Source: Cryobacterium algoricola
Lineage (GTDB): Bacteria > Actinomycetota > Actinomycetes > Actinomycetales > Microbacteriaceae
Direction: 5' to 3'
NCBI RefSeq assembly: GCF_004402485.1
Contig: NZ_SOFG01000023.1
Coordinates: forward strand, 146,957 to 210,956
Length of the DNA stretch: 64,000 nt
The notes beneath the pieces were generated by a model. The model had not been told where the DNA came from. It saw only the letters and a program-made list of their open reading frames with translations, and did no database searches. Made by a program: the position numbers and the translations under genes. Numbering within the stretch: position 1 is the stretch's first letter; every line of letters begins with the position of its first letter. This document shows positions 1-6,269 of the stretch, piece by piece.

Positions 1-430
1 CTTTGACGGCCATCTGCAGGCTCCCGGACAGCACGTTGACGATCTTGCGCACGCTCGCCGGTCCCTGCGTTCTGGACAGTCCACTCGCCCAAGCCTGGAC
101 GGCCTGATGGTTGAGGGCGCCGAGCGGGTAGTTGCCCAGCTGCGGCCGGATGTGCCGAATGACGATGCCGCGCGCCCGCTCTCGGGACGTGGCCCGCCAG
201 TCCGAGCGGCTATCCATCCAGAGGTCGAGCCACTCCCCCACGAGCACCCGTGCTTTCGAGGGATCGACGTAGGCTCCGCGGCTCTTGTTGACCTCGATGT
301 TCGCGAGGAAGAGTTCCGCATCACGCTTGGTTCGGAATCCGCGCTTCTGCGTCTGGATATGGTCCGGCCGGCGATAGAGCACCCGATACCGTTTGCCCGA
401 GGCCACTTGATAGGCGGTGATGCTTCCCAC
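1..430 (-). CDS. Tyrosine site-specific integrase, N-terminal part (runs off left edge)
   Basis: Reading the minus strand from a GTG at 430 gives about 143 residues typical of an actinobacterial phage/ICE integrase. An arm-binding N-terminus (YQVASGKRYRVLYRRPD, then GFRTKRDAELFLANIE) leads into a SAM-like core-binding domain (ARVLVGEWLDLW ... LGNYPLGALNHQAVQAWAS ... SVRKIVNVLSGSL). The catalytic R-H-R-Y domain would lie left of the window. The GTG is chosen because AGGAG (442-438) sits 7 nt upstream, and the frame is closed by a stop near 495 without another good start. The gene points toward the presumed attL, and the displaced tRNA fragment at 3516-3560 is the matching right end. Confidence 0.88.
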   Translation of the reverse strand, partial: MGSITAYQVASGKRYRVLYRRPDHIQTQKRGFRTKRDAELFLANIEVNKSRGAYVDPSKARVLVGEWLDLWMDSRSDWRATSRERARGIVIRHIRPQLGNYPLGALNHQAVQAWASGLSRTQGPASVRKIVNVLSGSLQMAVK

Positions 431-788
431 GATCCAGCTCCTGTCCGAGTCGATGTCGAGGTCATCTTCCCCCGAACGACCGACACCCGACTGGTTCGAT
501 CAATCGCCGGAATGAGGTCGAATCATCAACCTGCTTGAGTCGTCGCAATGATCGTGAGCACAACTACCACGACGGTGAACACGGCACCAATCAGCCACAC
601 TGCCACGCGCGGACACCAGCTGTCCGGGCCGGCCTAGGAGCGCCGAAATTTCCCGCAGCTCTGGGCAACAGTTCCATCTGCTCCTCGGGCAAGCGGCAGC
701 TACCGAACCATGGCCGCGCAAGAGCTAGCGGATGGTGAAGCACTGGACTTCAGCCCGTACGTAAACCGCGCTTTTGGGACAATGAGGT
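431..788. other. Integrase 5' region, no secure gene
   Basis: This 358-bp stretch separates the integrase start from the next gene. The only coding-like signal is a minus-strand frame at 606-526, a GTG-started 26-residue peptide made almost entirely of one hydrophobic helix (VWLIGAVFTVVVVVLTIIA). It lacks a clear ribosome binding site, so it is noted but not called. Integrase promoter and regulatory sites may lie here. Confidence 0.3.
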
Positions 789-1430
789 ATGGGGATTCAA
801 ATTCCGGACAGGATCTGGCTGGGCATGGACGACGCGGGGATGGGAGGCGCTGAAGTTTTCGGCACGGTAACAGGCTGGGTCGACACCGGTCATCAACAGC
901 CGAGCGCAGTAATCGTACTTGACGCCCCCATGTCCGCAAGGGGCCCGCTCGTCGGGACTGACGAGCTAACCGGACGCACGGGCTCTTTTCTCCTTTTATC
1001 GCAGCGTTATGTGAGTAGGACCTGGGATGAGGACGAGGGAGTCGTCCAGGTCACGCTTTTCAGCCGAGACCCGCACGTTCCAACCGAGGTTGGTGTCTGG
1101 ATAGACCCTCGCGGTGTGTATAAACGCCGAACCGAGATCACACTCGAATGGTGGCCAGACTATGGGGCCGGGCCGTTGTGGCGAAGCTCGGGGCGAGGTG
1201 GAGCGCCTGCCGAACTTGAATCACTCGCCCTCTCCGATGGGCTCAAGAACAGGCTGAGGGACTGGAACGACGGATACGAAGAAGAAGCGCTTCCTATCGA
1301 CGGTCCCGGCAAACCAGCCTGGCTTTCCGAGGGAATTACGCTGCTTGCTCTAGCCAGAAAAGAACTAGTCGGGGTGGCGGTCATCCTGACCACCGAGCCG
1401 TGGTGGGGCGAAACGCCCTCTGAGCCTTGA
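789..1430 (+). CDS. Hypothetical protein, 213 aa
   Basis: I do not recognise this protein. It is soluble, with no signal peptide or membrane helix, and is acidic and tryptophan-rich. It has a central GRTGSFLLLSQRYVSRTW segment, a VGVWIDPRGVYKRRTEITLEWWPDYG stretch suggesting beta strands, and a helical C-terminal third (LESLALSDGLKNRLRDWNDGYEEE). The ATG at 789 is preceded only by a weak GAGGT at 3 nt. It lies inside the putative integrative element between the integrase and the XRE pair, so it is best viewed as cargo. No catalytic motif is visible. Confidence 0.6.
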   Translation: MGIQIPDRIWLGMDDAGMGGAEVFGTVTGWVDTGHQQPSAVIVLDAPMSARGPLVGTDELTGRTGSFLLLSQRYVSRTWDEDEGVVQVTLFSRDPHVPTEVGVWIDPRGVYKRRTEITLEWWPDYGAGPLWRSSGRGGAPAELESLALSDGLKNRLRDWNDGYEEEALPIDGPGKPAWLSEGITLLALARKELVGVAVILTTEPWWGETPSEP

Positions 1431-1557
1431 CGACGAACCTGTAGAACCCGATTCTTCAGAACAGGCTGTTGATTTCACTGAAGCACATGCCCAGTACATC
1501 CGTCTTGTTTGCAATTTCGACGAACTTCCGTCGGTCGCTTGCTAGCCTCCGCGTCTC

Positions 1558-1680
1558 ACACCCCCAATCGTCGTAAGCCCCCATTCCCACTCTCCCCGTC
1601 CCCAGTCCTCCTTTCATTGTTCTTTCTTCATTTCTACTTACCTTTCCTCCAAACTTTCCATTTCTATTTCCCTGATCAGT
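1558..1680 (+). other. Pyrimidine-rich tract in 498-bp intergenic region
   Basis: The + strand is overwhelmingly C and T for about 120 bases, first C-rich then T-rich, with isolated purines. There is no credible coding frame. It directly abuts the nested inverted repeats at 1664-1795. Such tracts can form triplex or other non-B structures, act as recombination end sequences, or lie next to replication or transfer origins. No function can be assigned. Confidence 0.5.
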
Positions 1681-1795
1681 CACCACACCTTTACTTCCCA
1701 ACCCCCCCCCACACAATGCCGTTGGGTGTGGGGGGGGGTTGGGAAGCGAGCGCAGCGAGGGTGTGGCGGCTGATCAGGGAAATAACCTCTCAAAC
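1664..1795. repeat. Nested inverted repeat with perfect 21-bp core hairpin
   Basis: The core arms 1694-1714 and 1726-1746 are perfectly complementary over 21 bp and contain a run of nine C (or nine G). They enclose an 11-nt loop (1715-1725). A second outer pair (about 1665-1690 and 1769-1793) matches as CTGATCAGGGAAATA and GGTGTGG with a short mismatch, giving a roughly 130-bp interrupted palindrome. No U-tract follows either arm, so it is not a classical terminator. Cruciform extrusion, an end structure or an origin/transfer site are possible. Confidence 0.75.
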
Positions 1796-1796
1796 C

Positions 1797-1910
1797 ATTC
1801 GTTTGCCTATTCGCTCTCAACGAATAGCCAAACGAATACCCAAACGAACAGGTCTAGGGTGGGTAGCACGCCCGACCAGTTACGCTGGTATATCTACTTA
1901 GATATGTCGG
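1797..1910. promoter_or_regulatory. Promoter/operator region of the XRE operon
   Basis: An imperfect 17-bp inverted repeat (1797-1813 and 1821-1837, one mismatch, arm ATTCGTTTGCCTATTCG) is followed by a further CCAAACGAA copy, so that the unit occurs at 1828 and 1840. A perfect ATATCT-N4-AGATAT repeat (1890-1905) then overlaps a TAGATAT -10-like sequence. Repeats like these immediately upstream of an XRE gene are typical autoregulatory operators. That role is inferred. Confidence 0.5.
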
Positions 1911-1928
1911 GGAGAGGTCGGTGATTGA

Positions 1929-2504
1929 ATGAGCGCATCAGTTCTGCTCCGCGCCTCGCGACAGAGTCGCGGTATCAGCCAGGCCGATCTCGCTGCCCGC
2001 GCCCTCACGAGCCAGCCCGACGTCTCTTCAATCGAGAGCGGTCGCAGAGTCCCCACCGTCGACACTCTGGAACGTCTGCTGCAGCAGACGGGCCACCGTC
2101 TCGTCGCTGTCCCAGGCATCGGGCCGGATGCTGTCGACACCGCCGATCGGATCGCGAGCGCTCTCCGCGGGCCAGGACGAGATGCCGCTTTGCGTGCCTT
2201 CCTCGACTACTCCGACCAGCTCGCACGCGTGACCGGTGCCGACCGTGTCATCCTGACTTTCGTCGAGCCAGCCCCAACCGGGTCCGCCGCGTGGGATGCC
2301 GCCCTGGCCGCCGTCGCTGAGCACTGGCTCAGTAAGGGCAAACTACCCAAGGCGCGCTGGATCAACGACCCGAGTCGGTTTCTTCCCAGCCCGCAGTCAC
2401 CGCAGCTCGGCGAGTACGACCTCGAGCCCGACCCGACCAATGTGCCGCTTGCATTCCTACGTCGCAACGTCCTCCTCGAACAAGCGACCCTGGCGAGCAT
2501 CTGA
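1929..2504 (+). CDS. XRE-family transcriptional regulator / antitoxin-like protein
   Basis: The 191-aa protein has an N-terminal helix-turn-helix of about 60 residues (SRQSRGISQADLAARALTSQPDVSSIESGRRVPTVD) and a C-terminal domain of about 100 residues (TGSAAWDAALAAVAEHWL ... ARWINDPSRFL ... LAFLRRNVLLE). From memory, that C-terminal domain occurs in XRE proteins paired with AbiEii-type toxins. Here the partner is a different protein, joined by a TGATG stop/start overlap at 2502-2506, so translation is probably coupled. The repeats at 1797-1905 are candidate operators. The C-terminal part of a close paralogue survives as a relic at 7212-7469. Confidence 0.75.
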   Translation: MSASVLLRASRQSRGISQADLAARALTSQPDVSSIESGRRVPTVDTLERLLQQTGHRLVAVPGIGPDAVDTADRIASALRGPGRDAALRAFLDYSDQLARVTGADRVILTFVEPAPTGSAAWDAALAAVAEHWLSKGKLPKARWINDPSRFLPSPQSPQLGEYDLEPDPTNVPLAFLRRNVLLEQATLASI

Positions 2505-3337
2505 TGGTCGGACCAGTTGAAAGAAACGAGGTCGATCCTCTCGAGATCGCCGCGTGCCACTTAGTCGCGGGAGACCTTAGGTCGGAGGACTTGCCAGACC
2601 TGGCCTCAGACGCTCTGGTGAGGGGTGTGGACAGTCCATCCCTTCGAGTTCTCGCGGGTCAGGAGAGAGGCGATGTGCGAGAATCACGCGATCTCTTCAT
2701 CAGGACGCTCACGGAACTGAATATCTCCCTTCCTGATACCGATGACGCTCTCTGGGAGCTGACCCGATCAACGGCACGGGCGATCGTTGCAGGGACCCAG
2801 AGCCCGGCGTCTGGTGCCGAATACATTTGGCGAACGACTTCATATGACGTGAACGAAGGTGGCGATTTACGCATCTTCATTGGGCTGGCATCCGAGTTGC
2901 AGGACCATCCCGAAGGGAGCGCCTCACTAGAACGCCTGATCGTAGCCGCTGCCGAGGAGCTACTCCTGCGGCCAACGCCGCGGCGTTGGATCAATGTCCG
3001 CGCATCCCTTACGGGTTCGCCCGTTGCCCGCTCTGGCCACACTGGCCACACTGGCCACACCGATGTGATGTTGACGGATGAGCCAATTTGCTCCCAACTT
3101 GTGGCTGACCTCGAAGCGTGGAATTCCGTTTATCGTGCCGTGCTCGAGGGTTGGCCGGACATGGGTGGCTTCCGCTCTGAGCTGGAAGCAAGAAGATTTG
3201 TAGCCGATGGCCTTCAGCTCGCTGCAAGACTCCAAGACGAATTGGGGCCGTCGCATCATGTTGAATATTCACCAGAACCGGTGCGCCTACCTGGTTTGAA
3301 GCTCTTGACCCGACAACGTGGTCGACGCAGGCGGTAA
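2504..3337 (+). CDS. Unknown 277-aa partner of XRE regulator
   Basis: Not assigned to a named family. Residues 10-150 form an all-helical domain (LEIAACHLVAGDLRSEDLPDLASDALVRG ... ARAIVAGTQSPASGAEYIW ... DLRIFIGLASELQDHPE) that I associate with hypothetical actinobacterial proteins. After a GHT-GHT-GHT linker (about 177-186) a second domain of about 90 residues follows (LVADLEAWNSVYRAVLEGWPD ... LAARLQDELGPSHHVEY ... LPGLKLL) and ends in a basic RQRGRRRR tail. No nuclease, kinase or nucleotidyltransferase motif is visible. The start overlaps the XRE stop. Being coupled to an XRE gene on an integrative element makes a toxin or defence effector plausible, but this is context only. Confidence 0.65.
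   Translation: MVGPVERNEVDPLEIAACHLVAGDLRSEDLPDLASDALVRGVDSPSLRVLAGQERGDVRESRDLFIRTLTELNISLPDTDDALWELTRSTARAIVAGTQSPASGAEYIWRTTSYDVNEGGDLRIFIGLASELQDHPEGSASLERLIVAAAEELLLRPTPRRWINVRASLTGSPVARSGHTGHTGHTDVMLTDEPICSQLVADLEAWNSVYRAVLEGWPDMGGFRSELEARRFVADGLQLAARLQDELGPSHHVEYSPEPVRLPGLKLLTRQRGRRRR
3034..3060 (+). repeat. Three tandem 9-bp repeats inside the unknown gene
   Basis: TGGCCACAC occurs three times head to tail and encodes the Gly-His-Thr linker between the two domains of the protein at 2504-3337. Being in frame, a gain or loss of units would change linker length without shifting the frame. Confidence 0.9.
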
Positions 3338-3390
3338 CAAGCCTCGCTGTCAGACGGGAGCGGGCGTCTCCGACTCACGACCTCATTCTG

Positions 3391-3630
3391 TGGCAACGAA
3401 ATGGCAACACTTGAGCGAAAACCGGCCTGATTCAGACCGATACGGCGTGATCATAATGTCCTCTCAATCAGGACTTTCCCTAAATCGGCGAAGCGGCGAA
3501 TGGGCCCAGTTCGCTCTCCGGAGGCAGGGGCGGCAGTTCGAATCTGCCTGGGGGCACACCAATAAATTCCTGATCAGAAGTCAGTTCTTTTTCAGGAAAC
3601 TTCAGCCCGAAACCGCCAGTGGCAACACTT
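3391..3630 (+). promoter_or_regulatory. TGGCAAC(ACTT) repeats around the attachment core
   Basis: TGGCAAC occurs at 3391-3397 and, extended to TGGCAACACTT, at 3402-3412 and 3620-3630. The copies lie on both sides of the tRNA-like core at 3516-3560. Short direct repeats flanking a core are what tyrosine-integrase arm sites look like. That they bind the integrase at the left edge is inference. Confidence 0.4.
3516..3560 (+). other. tRNA-Arg(CCG)-like 3' fragment, probable attR core
   Basis: The + strand reads as the 3' half of a tRNA: anticodon loop CTCCGGA (3516-3522), a GGCAG stem strand, a T-arm GGCAG-TTCGAAT-CTGCC (3532-3548), acceptor strand TGGGGGC (3549-3555) and discriminator A. Upstream sequence cannot supply a D-arm or the matching acceptor strand GCCCCCA, so it is not a working tRNA. 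Integration into a tRNA 3' end leaves exactly such a displaced fragment at the far end of the element. The complete gene should lie left of the window. Confidence 0.75.
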
Positions 3631-3805
3631 TTCTGAGCCACGAGCTGATCGAGCACAGTCGCAATGGCATTCAGGCGGTTGTCCGCTCTCTCCAGCGCAC
3701 ATTCTGCGCCATCCGGCGAACGTCTTTGGAGGCAATCGTGCCGCGGTCAATCTCTACTCTTCCGCTGATTACGTCGTCTCTACGCAGCAGATGCGAAAGC
3801 GCCTG
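3561..3805. other. Intergenic, possible frameshifted coding relic on minus strand
   Basis: No intact gene is present. On the minus strand two adjoining frames look protein-like: one gives ALSHLLRRDDVISGRVEID and MAQNVRWRERTTA, the next gives ECALERADNRLNAIATVL then GFGLKFPEKELTSDQE. They could be one small helical protein broken by a frameshift, or chance. The sequence lies between the att core and the first copy of the 261-bp direct repeat. Confidence 0.25.
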
Positions 3806-3841
3806 TGACAACTGGTCCTTGGCGTTGCTAGTTTCGTAGGC
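3806..3841 (+). promoter_or_regulatory. Promoter of the duplicated small gene (leaderless)
   Basis: GTGACA/TGACAA at 3805-3811 is followed by a 17-18-bp spacer and TAGTTT at 3829-3834. The ATG begins 7 nt later with no ribosome binding site, as expected for a leaderless transcript. The same hexamers, spacing and ATG distance are kept in the second copy at 16315-16350. Confidence 0.6.
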
Positions 3842-4021
3842 ATGAACCCACTCGTCCCGACTGACCTTGACGTCGCGTTCACCACGATTGCGATCATTGT
3901 CGGTGTCGCCCTACTGGTGGCCGTGTTTGCCATCGCAACGTGGCTCCTGTCGACGGACCGGGTCACCTTTCGAGCCTCGAAGCGGCCACACGCGGGCGCG
4001 ATCCGGTCACCTCGGGCCTGA
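3842..4021 (+). CDS. Small membrane protein, 59 aa (copy 1)
   Basis: The gene starts MNPLVPTDLDVAFTT and continues into a single hydrophobic helix (about residues 13-38, IAIIVGVALLVAVFAIATWLL). It ends in a basic tail with Arg and Lys (RVTFRASKRPHAGAIRSPRA). A close paralogue is at 16351-16530, and most differences are synonymous or in the tail, so the reading frame appears under selection. No RBS precedes the ATG. Function is unknown: a small membrane regulator, type I toxin-like peptide or secreted peptide are all possible. Confidence 0.65.
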   Translation: MNPLVPTDLDVAFTTIAIIVGVALLVAVFAIATWLLSTDRVTFRASKRPHAGAIRSPRA

Positions 4022-4097
4022 GCCGCCGTAATGCACGAGGTGATAGAGCGCTAGCGAAACAGTCCGATAGACGTCGGAACGCACGACCTAATATCCT

Positions 4098-4126
4098 GGC
4101 TGAGGGCAGATTTCCCGCCCTCAGCC
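4098..4126. terminator. Perfect 10-bp hairpin between two small membrane genes
   Basis: GGCTGAGGGC (4098-4107) pairs exactly with GCCCTCAGCC (4117-4126) across a 9-nt loop. No T-run follows, so it is either an actinobacterial-style terminator of the 3842 gene or a 5'-UTR hairpin of the gene starting at 4155. Confidence 0.5.
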
Positions 4127-4154
4127 CAGCACTCTCAAGTTCGCAGGTGGGGAC

Positions 4155-4340
4155 ATGTCCAAGAAAGTGATCTACTTCGTCTTAGCAATCTTCACCGCAC
4201 TGATCTCATTCGCCAGCCTCTACGCCGGACTCCTCGCTCGAGACAGCCTGCAGATCGTGCTCGCGATCCTCGGCGTCGTGGCGATCGCTGCAGCGGGCGG
4301 GCTCATTGCCCTCGGAATGAGAGCGAATCGTGAGGGATGA
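4155..4340 (+). CDS. Small membrane protein, 61 aa, two helices
   Basis: Not a recognised family. Two hydrophobic segments (about 5-25, VIYFVLAIFTALISFASLYAGL, written here only in part as VIYFVLAIFTALISF; and about 32-54, IVLAILGVVAIAAAGGLIAL) are joined by a short polar loop ARDSLQ, and the protein ends MRANREG. A GGTGGGGA ribosome binding site sits just upstream of the ATG. It resembles the small two-helix companions often found next to ABC exporters, and a decayed ABC ATPase follows at once, so it may be a survivor of that locus. Confidence 0.55.
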   Translation: MSKKVIYFVLAIFTALISFASLYAGLLARDSLQIVLAILGVVAIAAAGGLIALGMRANREG

Positions 4341-4545
4341 GCCGTCATCTCAATCCACGATTTGACCGCGCGCTACGGGGAACACGCCGCAGCGCGCGAT
4401 GCCGCCTTCTCGATCGAACGCGGGCGTGCCGTCGGTCTTCTCGGTCGCAATGGCGGCAACAAAGGCCACAAACCTGCGGTGCTTTCCTGGGGCTGAACAT
4501 TCGGACTTCGGGCGAGTGCCGAATTCTGGGTCGACGCATCCTCTT
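4341..4545 (+). pseudogene. ABC transporter ATP-binding protein relic
   Basis: One frame reads VISIHDLTARYGEHAAARDAAF, then SIERGRAVGLLGRNGG, the start of an ABC ATPase leading into a Walker A. The GKST part is destroyed (NKGHKPAVLSWG) and a stop follows at about 4495. A second frame resumes with LNIRTSGECRILGRRI, matching the segment that normally follows Walker A. No start codon is in frame and the Q-loop, signature and Walker B are absent. This is a 5' fragment with at least one frameshift. Confidence 0.6.
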
Positions 4546-4694
4546 CTGCCTGAATGAAGTTCGGAGTTCCCCGAAGGAAGCTCAACCGAGCTCCGTTTGC
4601 CATCGAAAGGCTGATCTGCGGCCACCTTCGGTTTCAGCACGCCGTGCGCTGAGGGCGAACCGACCGTTCCTCGCCGCTCTGATGCACTTAGCTG

Positions 4695-5678
4695 TTGAGC
4701 GTGACGCAGACACTCATTCTCGGTGGGACGGCCTGGCTCGGCCGCGAGATCGCCCGGCAGTTGATTGAGGCGGGCGACGACGTGACCTGTCTGGCGCGCG
4801 GCGAGTCGGGGTCGGTGGCCGCGGGCGCAACGCTTGTTCGCTCTGACCGGCGAGCGTCAAACGCTTACGCGGCAGTCACGAATCGCAACTGGGACGACAT
4901 CATCGAGCTCAGTTGTGAAGCATACCTCGTCGGCGGGGCTCTGGCGGCTCTAGCCGATACCACCCCGCATTGGACGTTGGTGTCTTCCGTCTCCGTGTAC
5001 GCAAGCAATAGCGAAGCGGATGCCGATGAAGACGCCGCTCTCGTCGAGCCAACCGACATGGCCGAGTACGCCCACGCCAAGGTCGCCGCCGAACGGGCCA
5101 CGGCCCGGGCCGTCGGCGACCGTCTACTCATCGCCAGACCCGGTCTCATTGCGGGGCCGGGCGACACCAGTGACAGGTTCAGCTACTGGGTGGCTCGCCT
5201 GGCCCTGGCCTGGCACGAGCCTGTCCTCGGACCCGACACTCAGGGCCGGGCCGCGCAGTTCATCGACGTCAGGGATCTTGCTGCCTGGATTATCGCTGCC
5301 GGTCACCGCGGTCTCACGGGCACTTACAACGCTGTCGGCACGAAACGAGAGCTCGCAGTCGTTCTCGCTGCTGCACAACAGGTCGCAGGCCACGACGGCG
5401 CACTGATCTCGGCGGACGACGACTGGCTGATCGCACACGACGTCAATTATTGGGCTGGGCCTCATTCGTTGCCGCTCTGGCTCCCGCGCAGCGCGGATGC
5501 GTTCTTCCAACGCGGTCGCGAACGATTCATCGAATCCGGGGGTACGGAACGAAGCCTCCACGAGACCTTGAGCGATGTACTTGCGGACGAACGGATTCGC
5601 GGCCTCAACCGAGAACGACGCGCAGGTCTCACCCGACAAGACGAACTCCGCCTCCTCGACGAACTCCGCAACAGCTAG
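4695..5678 (+). CDS. NAD-dependent epimerase/dehydratase family protein
   Basis: The 327-aa extended SDR has an N-terminal Rossmann motif (LILGGTAWLGREIARQLIEAG), a VSSVSVYAS segment with the catalytic-type Ser and a YAHAKVAAE motif with Tyr and Lys separated as YxxxK. It would act on a nucleotide sugar or related alcohol/ketone in the cytoplasm with NAD(P). The start is TTG at 4695 or GTG at 4701; neither has a strong RBS. It stands alone between a pseudogene and the sigma-factor operon, so the substrate cannot be inferred. Confidence 0.8.
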   Translation: MSVTQTLILGGTAWLGREIARQLIEAGDDVTCLARGESGSVAAGATLVRSDRRASNAYAAVTNRNWDDIIELSCEAYLVGGALAALADTTPHWTLVSSVSVYASNSEADADEDAALVEPTDMAEYAHAKVAAERATARAVGDRLLIARPGLIAGPGDTSDRFSYWVARLALAWHEPVLGPDTQGRAAQFIDVRDLAAWIIAAGHRGLTGTYNAVGTKRELAVVLAAAQQVAGHDGALISADDDWLIAHDVNYWAGPHSLPLWLPRSADAFFQRGRERFIESGGTERSLHETLSDVLADERIRGLNRERRAGLTRQDELRLLDELRNS

Positions 5679-5741
5679 CGCAACCGTCCAAGGGCACCTG
5701 TCGACCCTTTCGGCTCAAGCATCAGTCTGAGAGCGCCTCGT

Positions 5742-6269
5742 CTAGGTTCGAAGATCAAGACTCGGCGCAGCATCAGTCGTCAAGGCAGCGAGCAGGGCGA
5801 GTCGCGCCCGACGGTATCTTGCCCGCACTGTTGCGGCCGGAACGCCCTGCAACCGTCCGATTTCGGCCAGGTTGAAGCCTTCCCAATGTAGGAGAGTCAC
5901 AACTTCCGCGAGATAAGGCTCGAGCTGATCGATGAGTTCCCGAATCGCCACGACTTCCTCGGCATCGAGCTCAACTTCCGTCCCGACGAGTGTGGCTCGG
6001 AGCGCACTTCCGAGCTCTCCGCGTCGTCGCTCGCCTCTGGCGTAATTTCGAAGGAGATTGCGGGCTATCCCGAAGCACCACATTCTCGCTTGTTCGTGAT
6101 CGGCTGGGAGTTGCGCCTGTTTGCGCCAGACGGTCACCATGACCTCGGCGACCAGATCAGCTGCATCGGCGCCGACTCGCCGTTGAAAGTATCGCAACAG
6201 CTCAGGCCCGATTTCGCCGGCGACTGAGAGGAATTGTTGTTCATAGTCGTCCTGCCCCCGACGTCTCAC
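5742..6269 (-). CDS. ECF RNA polymerase sigma factor
   Basis: The 175-aa sigma-70 family protein has region 2 (FLSVAGEIGPELLRYFQRRV, ADLVAEVMVTVWR, ARMWCFGIARNLLRNYAR) and region 4 with a helix-turn-helix (VVTLLHWEGFNLAEIGRL, VPAATVRARYRRARLAL). The start is GTG at 6269, overlapping the stop of the upstream membrane gene as GTGA; a longer upstream reading is only the other frame of that gene. Its promoter targets are unknown. The coupling implies equal production of sigma factor and membrane partner. Confidence 0.9.
   Translation of the reverse strand: MRRRGQDDYEQQFLSVAGEIGPELLRYFQRRVGADAADLVAEVMVTVWRKQAQLPADHEQARMWCFGIARNLLRNYARGERRRGELGSALRATLVGTEVELDAEEVVAIRELIDQLEPYLAEVVTLLHWEGFNLAEIGRLQGVPAATVRARYRRARLALLAALTTDAAPSLDLRT

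Larger units (their letters stand above)
3806..4066 (+). repeat. 261-bp direct repeat, left copy
   Basis: Matches 16315-16575 over its whole length without insertions or deletions and with scattered substitutions. The unit holds a promoter, a 59-codon gene and about 45 bp of 3' sequence ending in GCTAGCGAAACAGTCCG. The copies lie in the same orientation about 12.5 kb apart, so recombination between them would remove everything in between. Confidence 0.92.

Noticed and set aside
1694..1746. Rho-independent terminator
   Set aside because: The hairpin is perfect but has no T-run on either side and a G9/C9 tract unusual for terminators. Kept as a structural repeat.
1509..1901. 130-codon + strand frame through the pyrimidine tract
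   Set aside because: Translates to Ser/Pro/Phe/Leu low-complexity and crosses the perfect inverted repeat. No RBS.
3516..3560. Functional tRNA gene
   Set aside because: Only the part from the anticodon loop onward is present; the D-arm and 5' acceptor strand are missing.
4337..4768. 143-codon + strand frame
   Set aside because: It joins part of the ABC relic with the start of the epimerase gene in the wrong frame; Arg-rich composition. Treated as pseudogene sequence.
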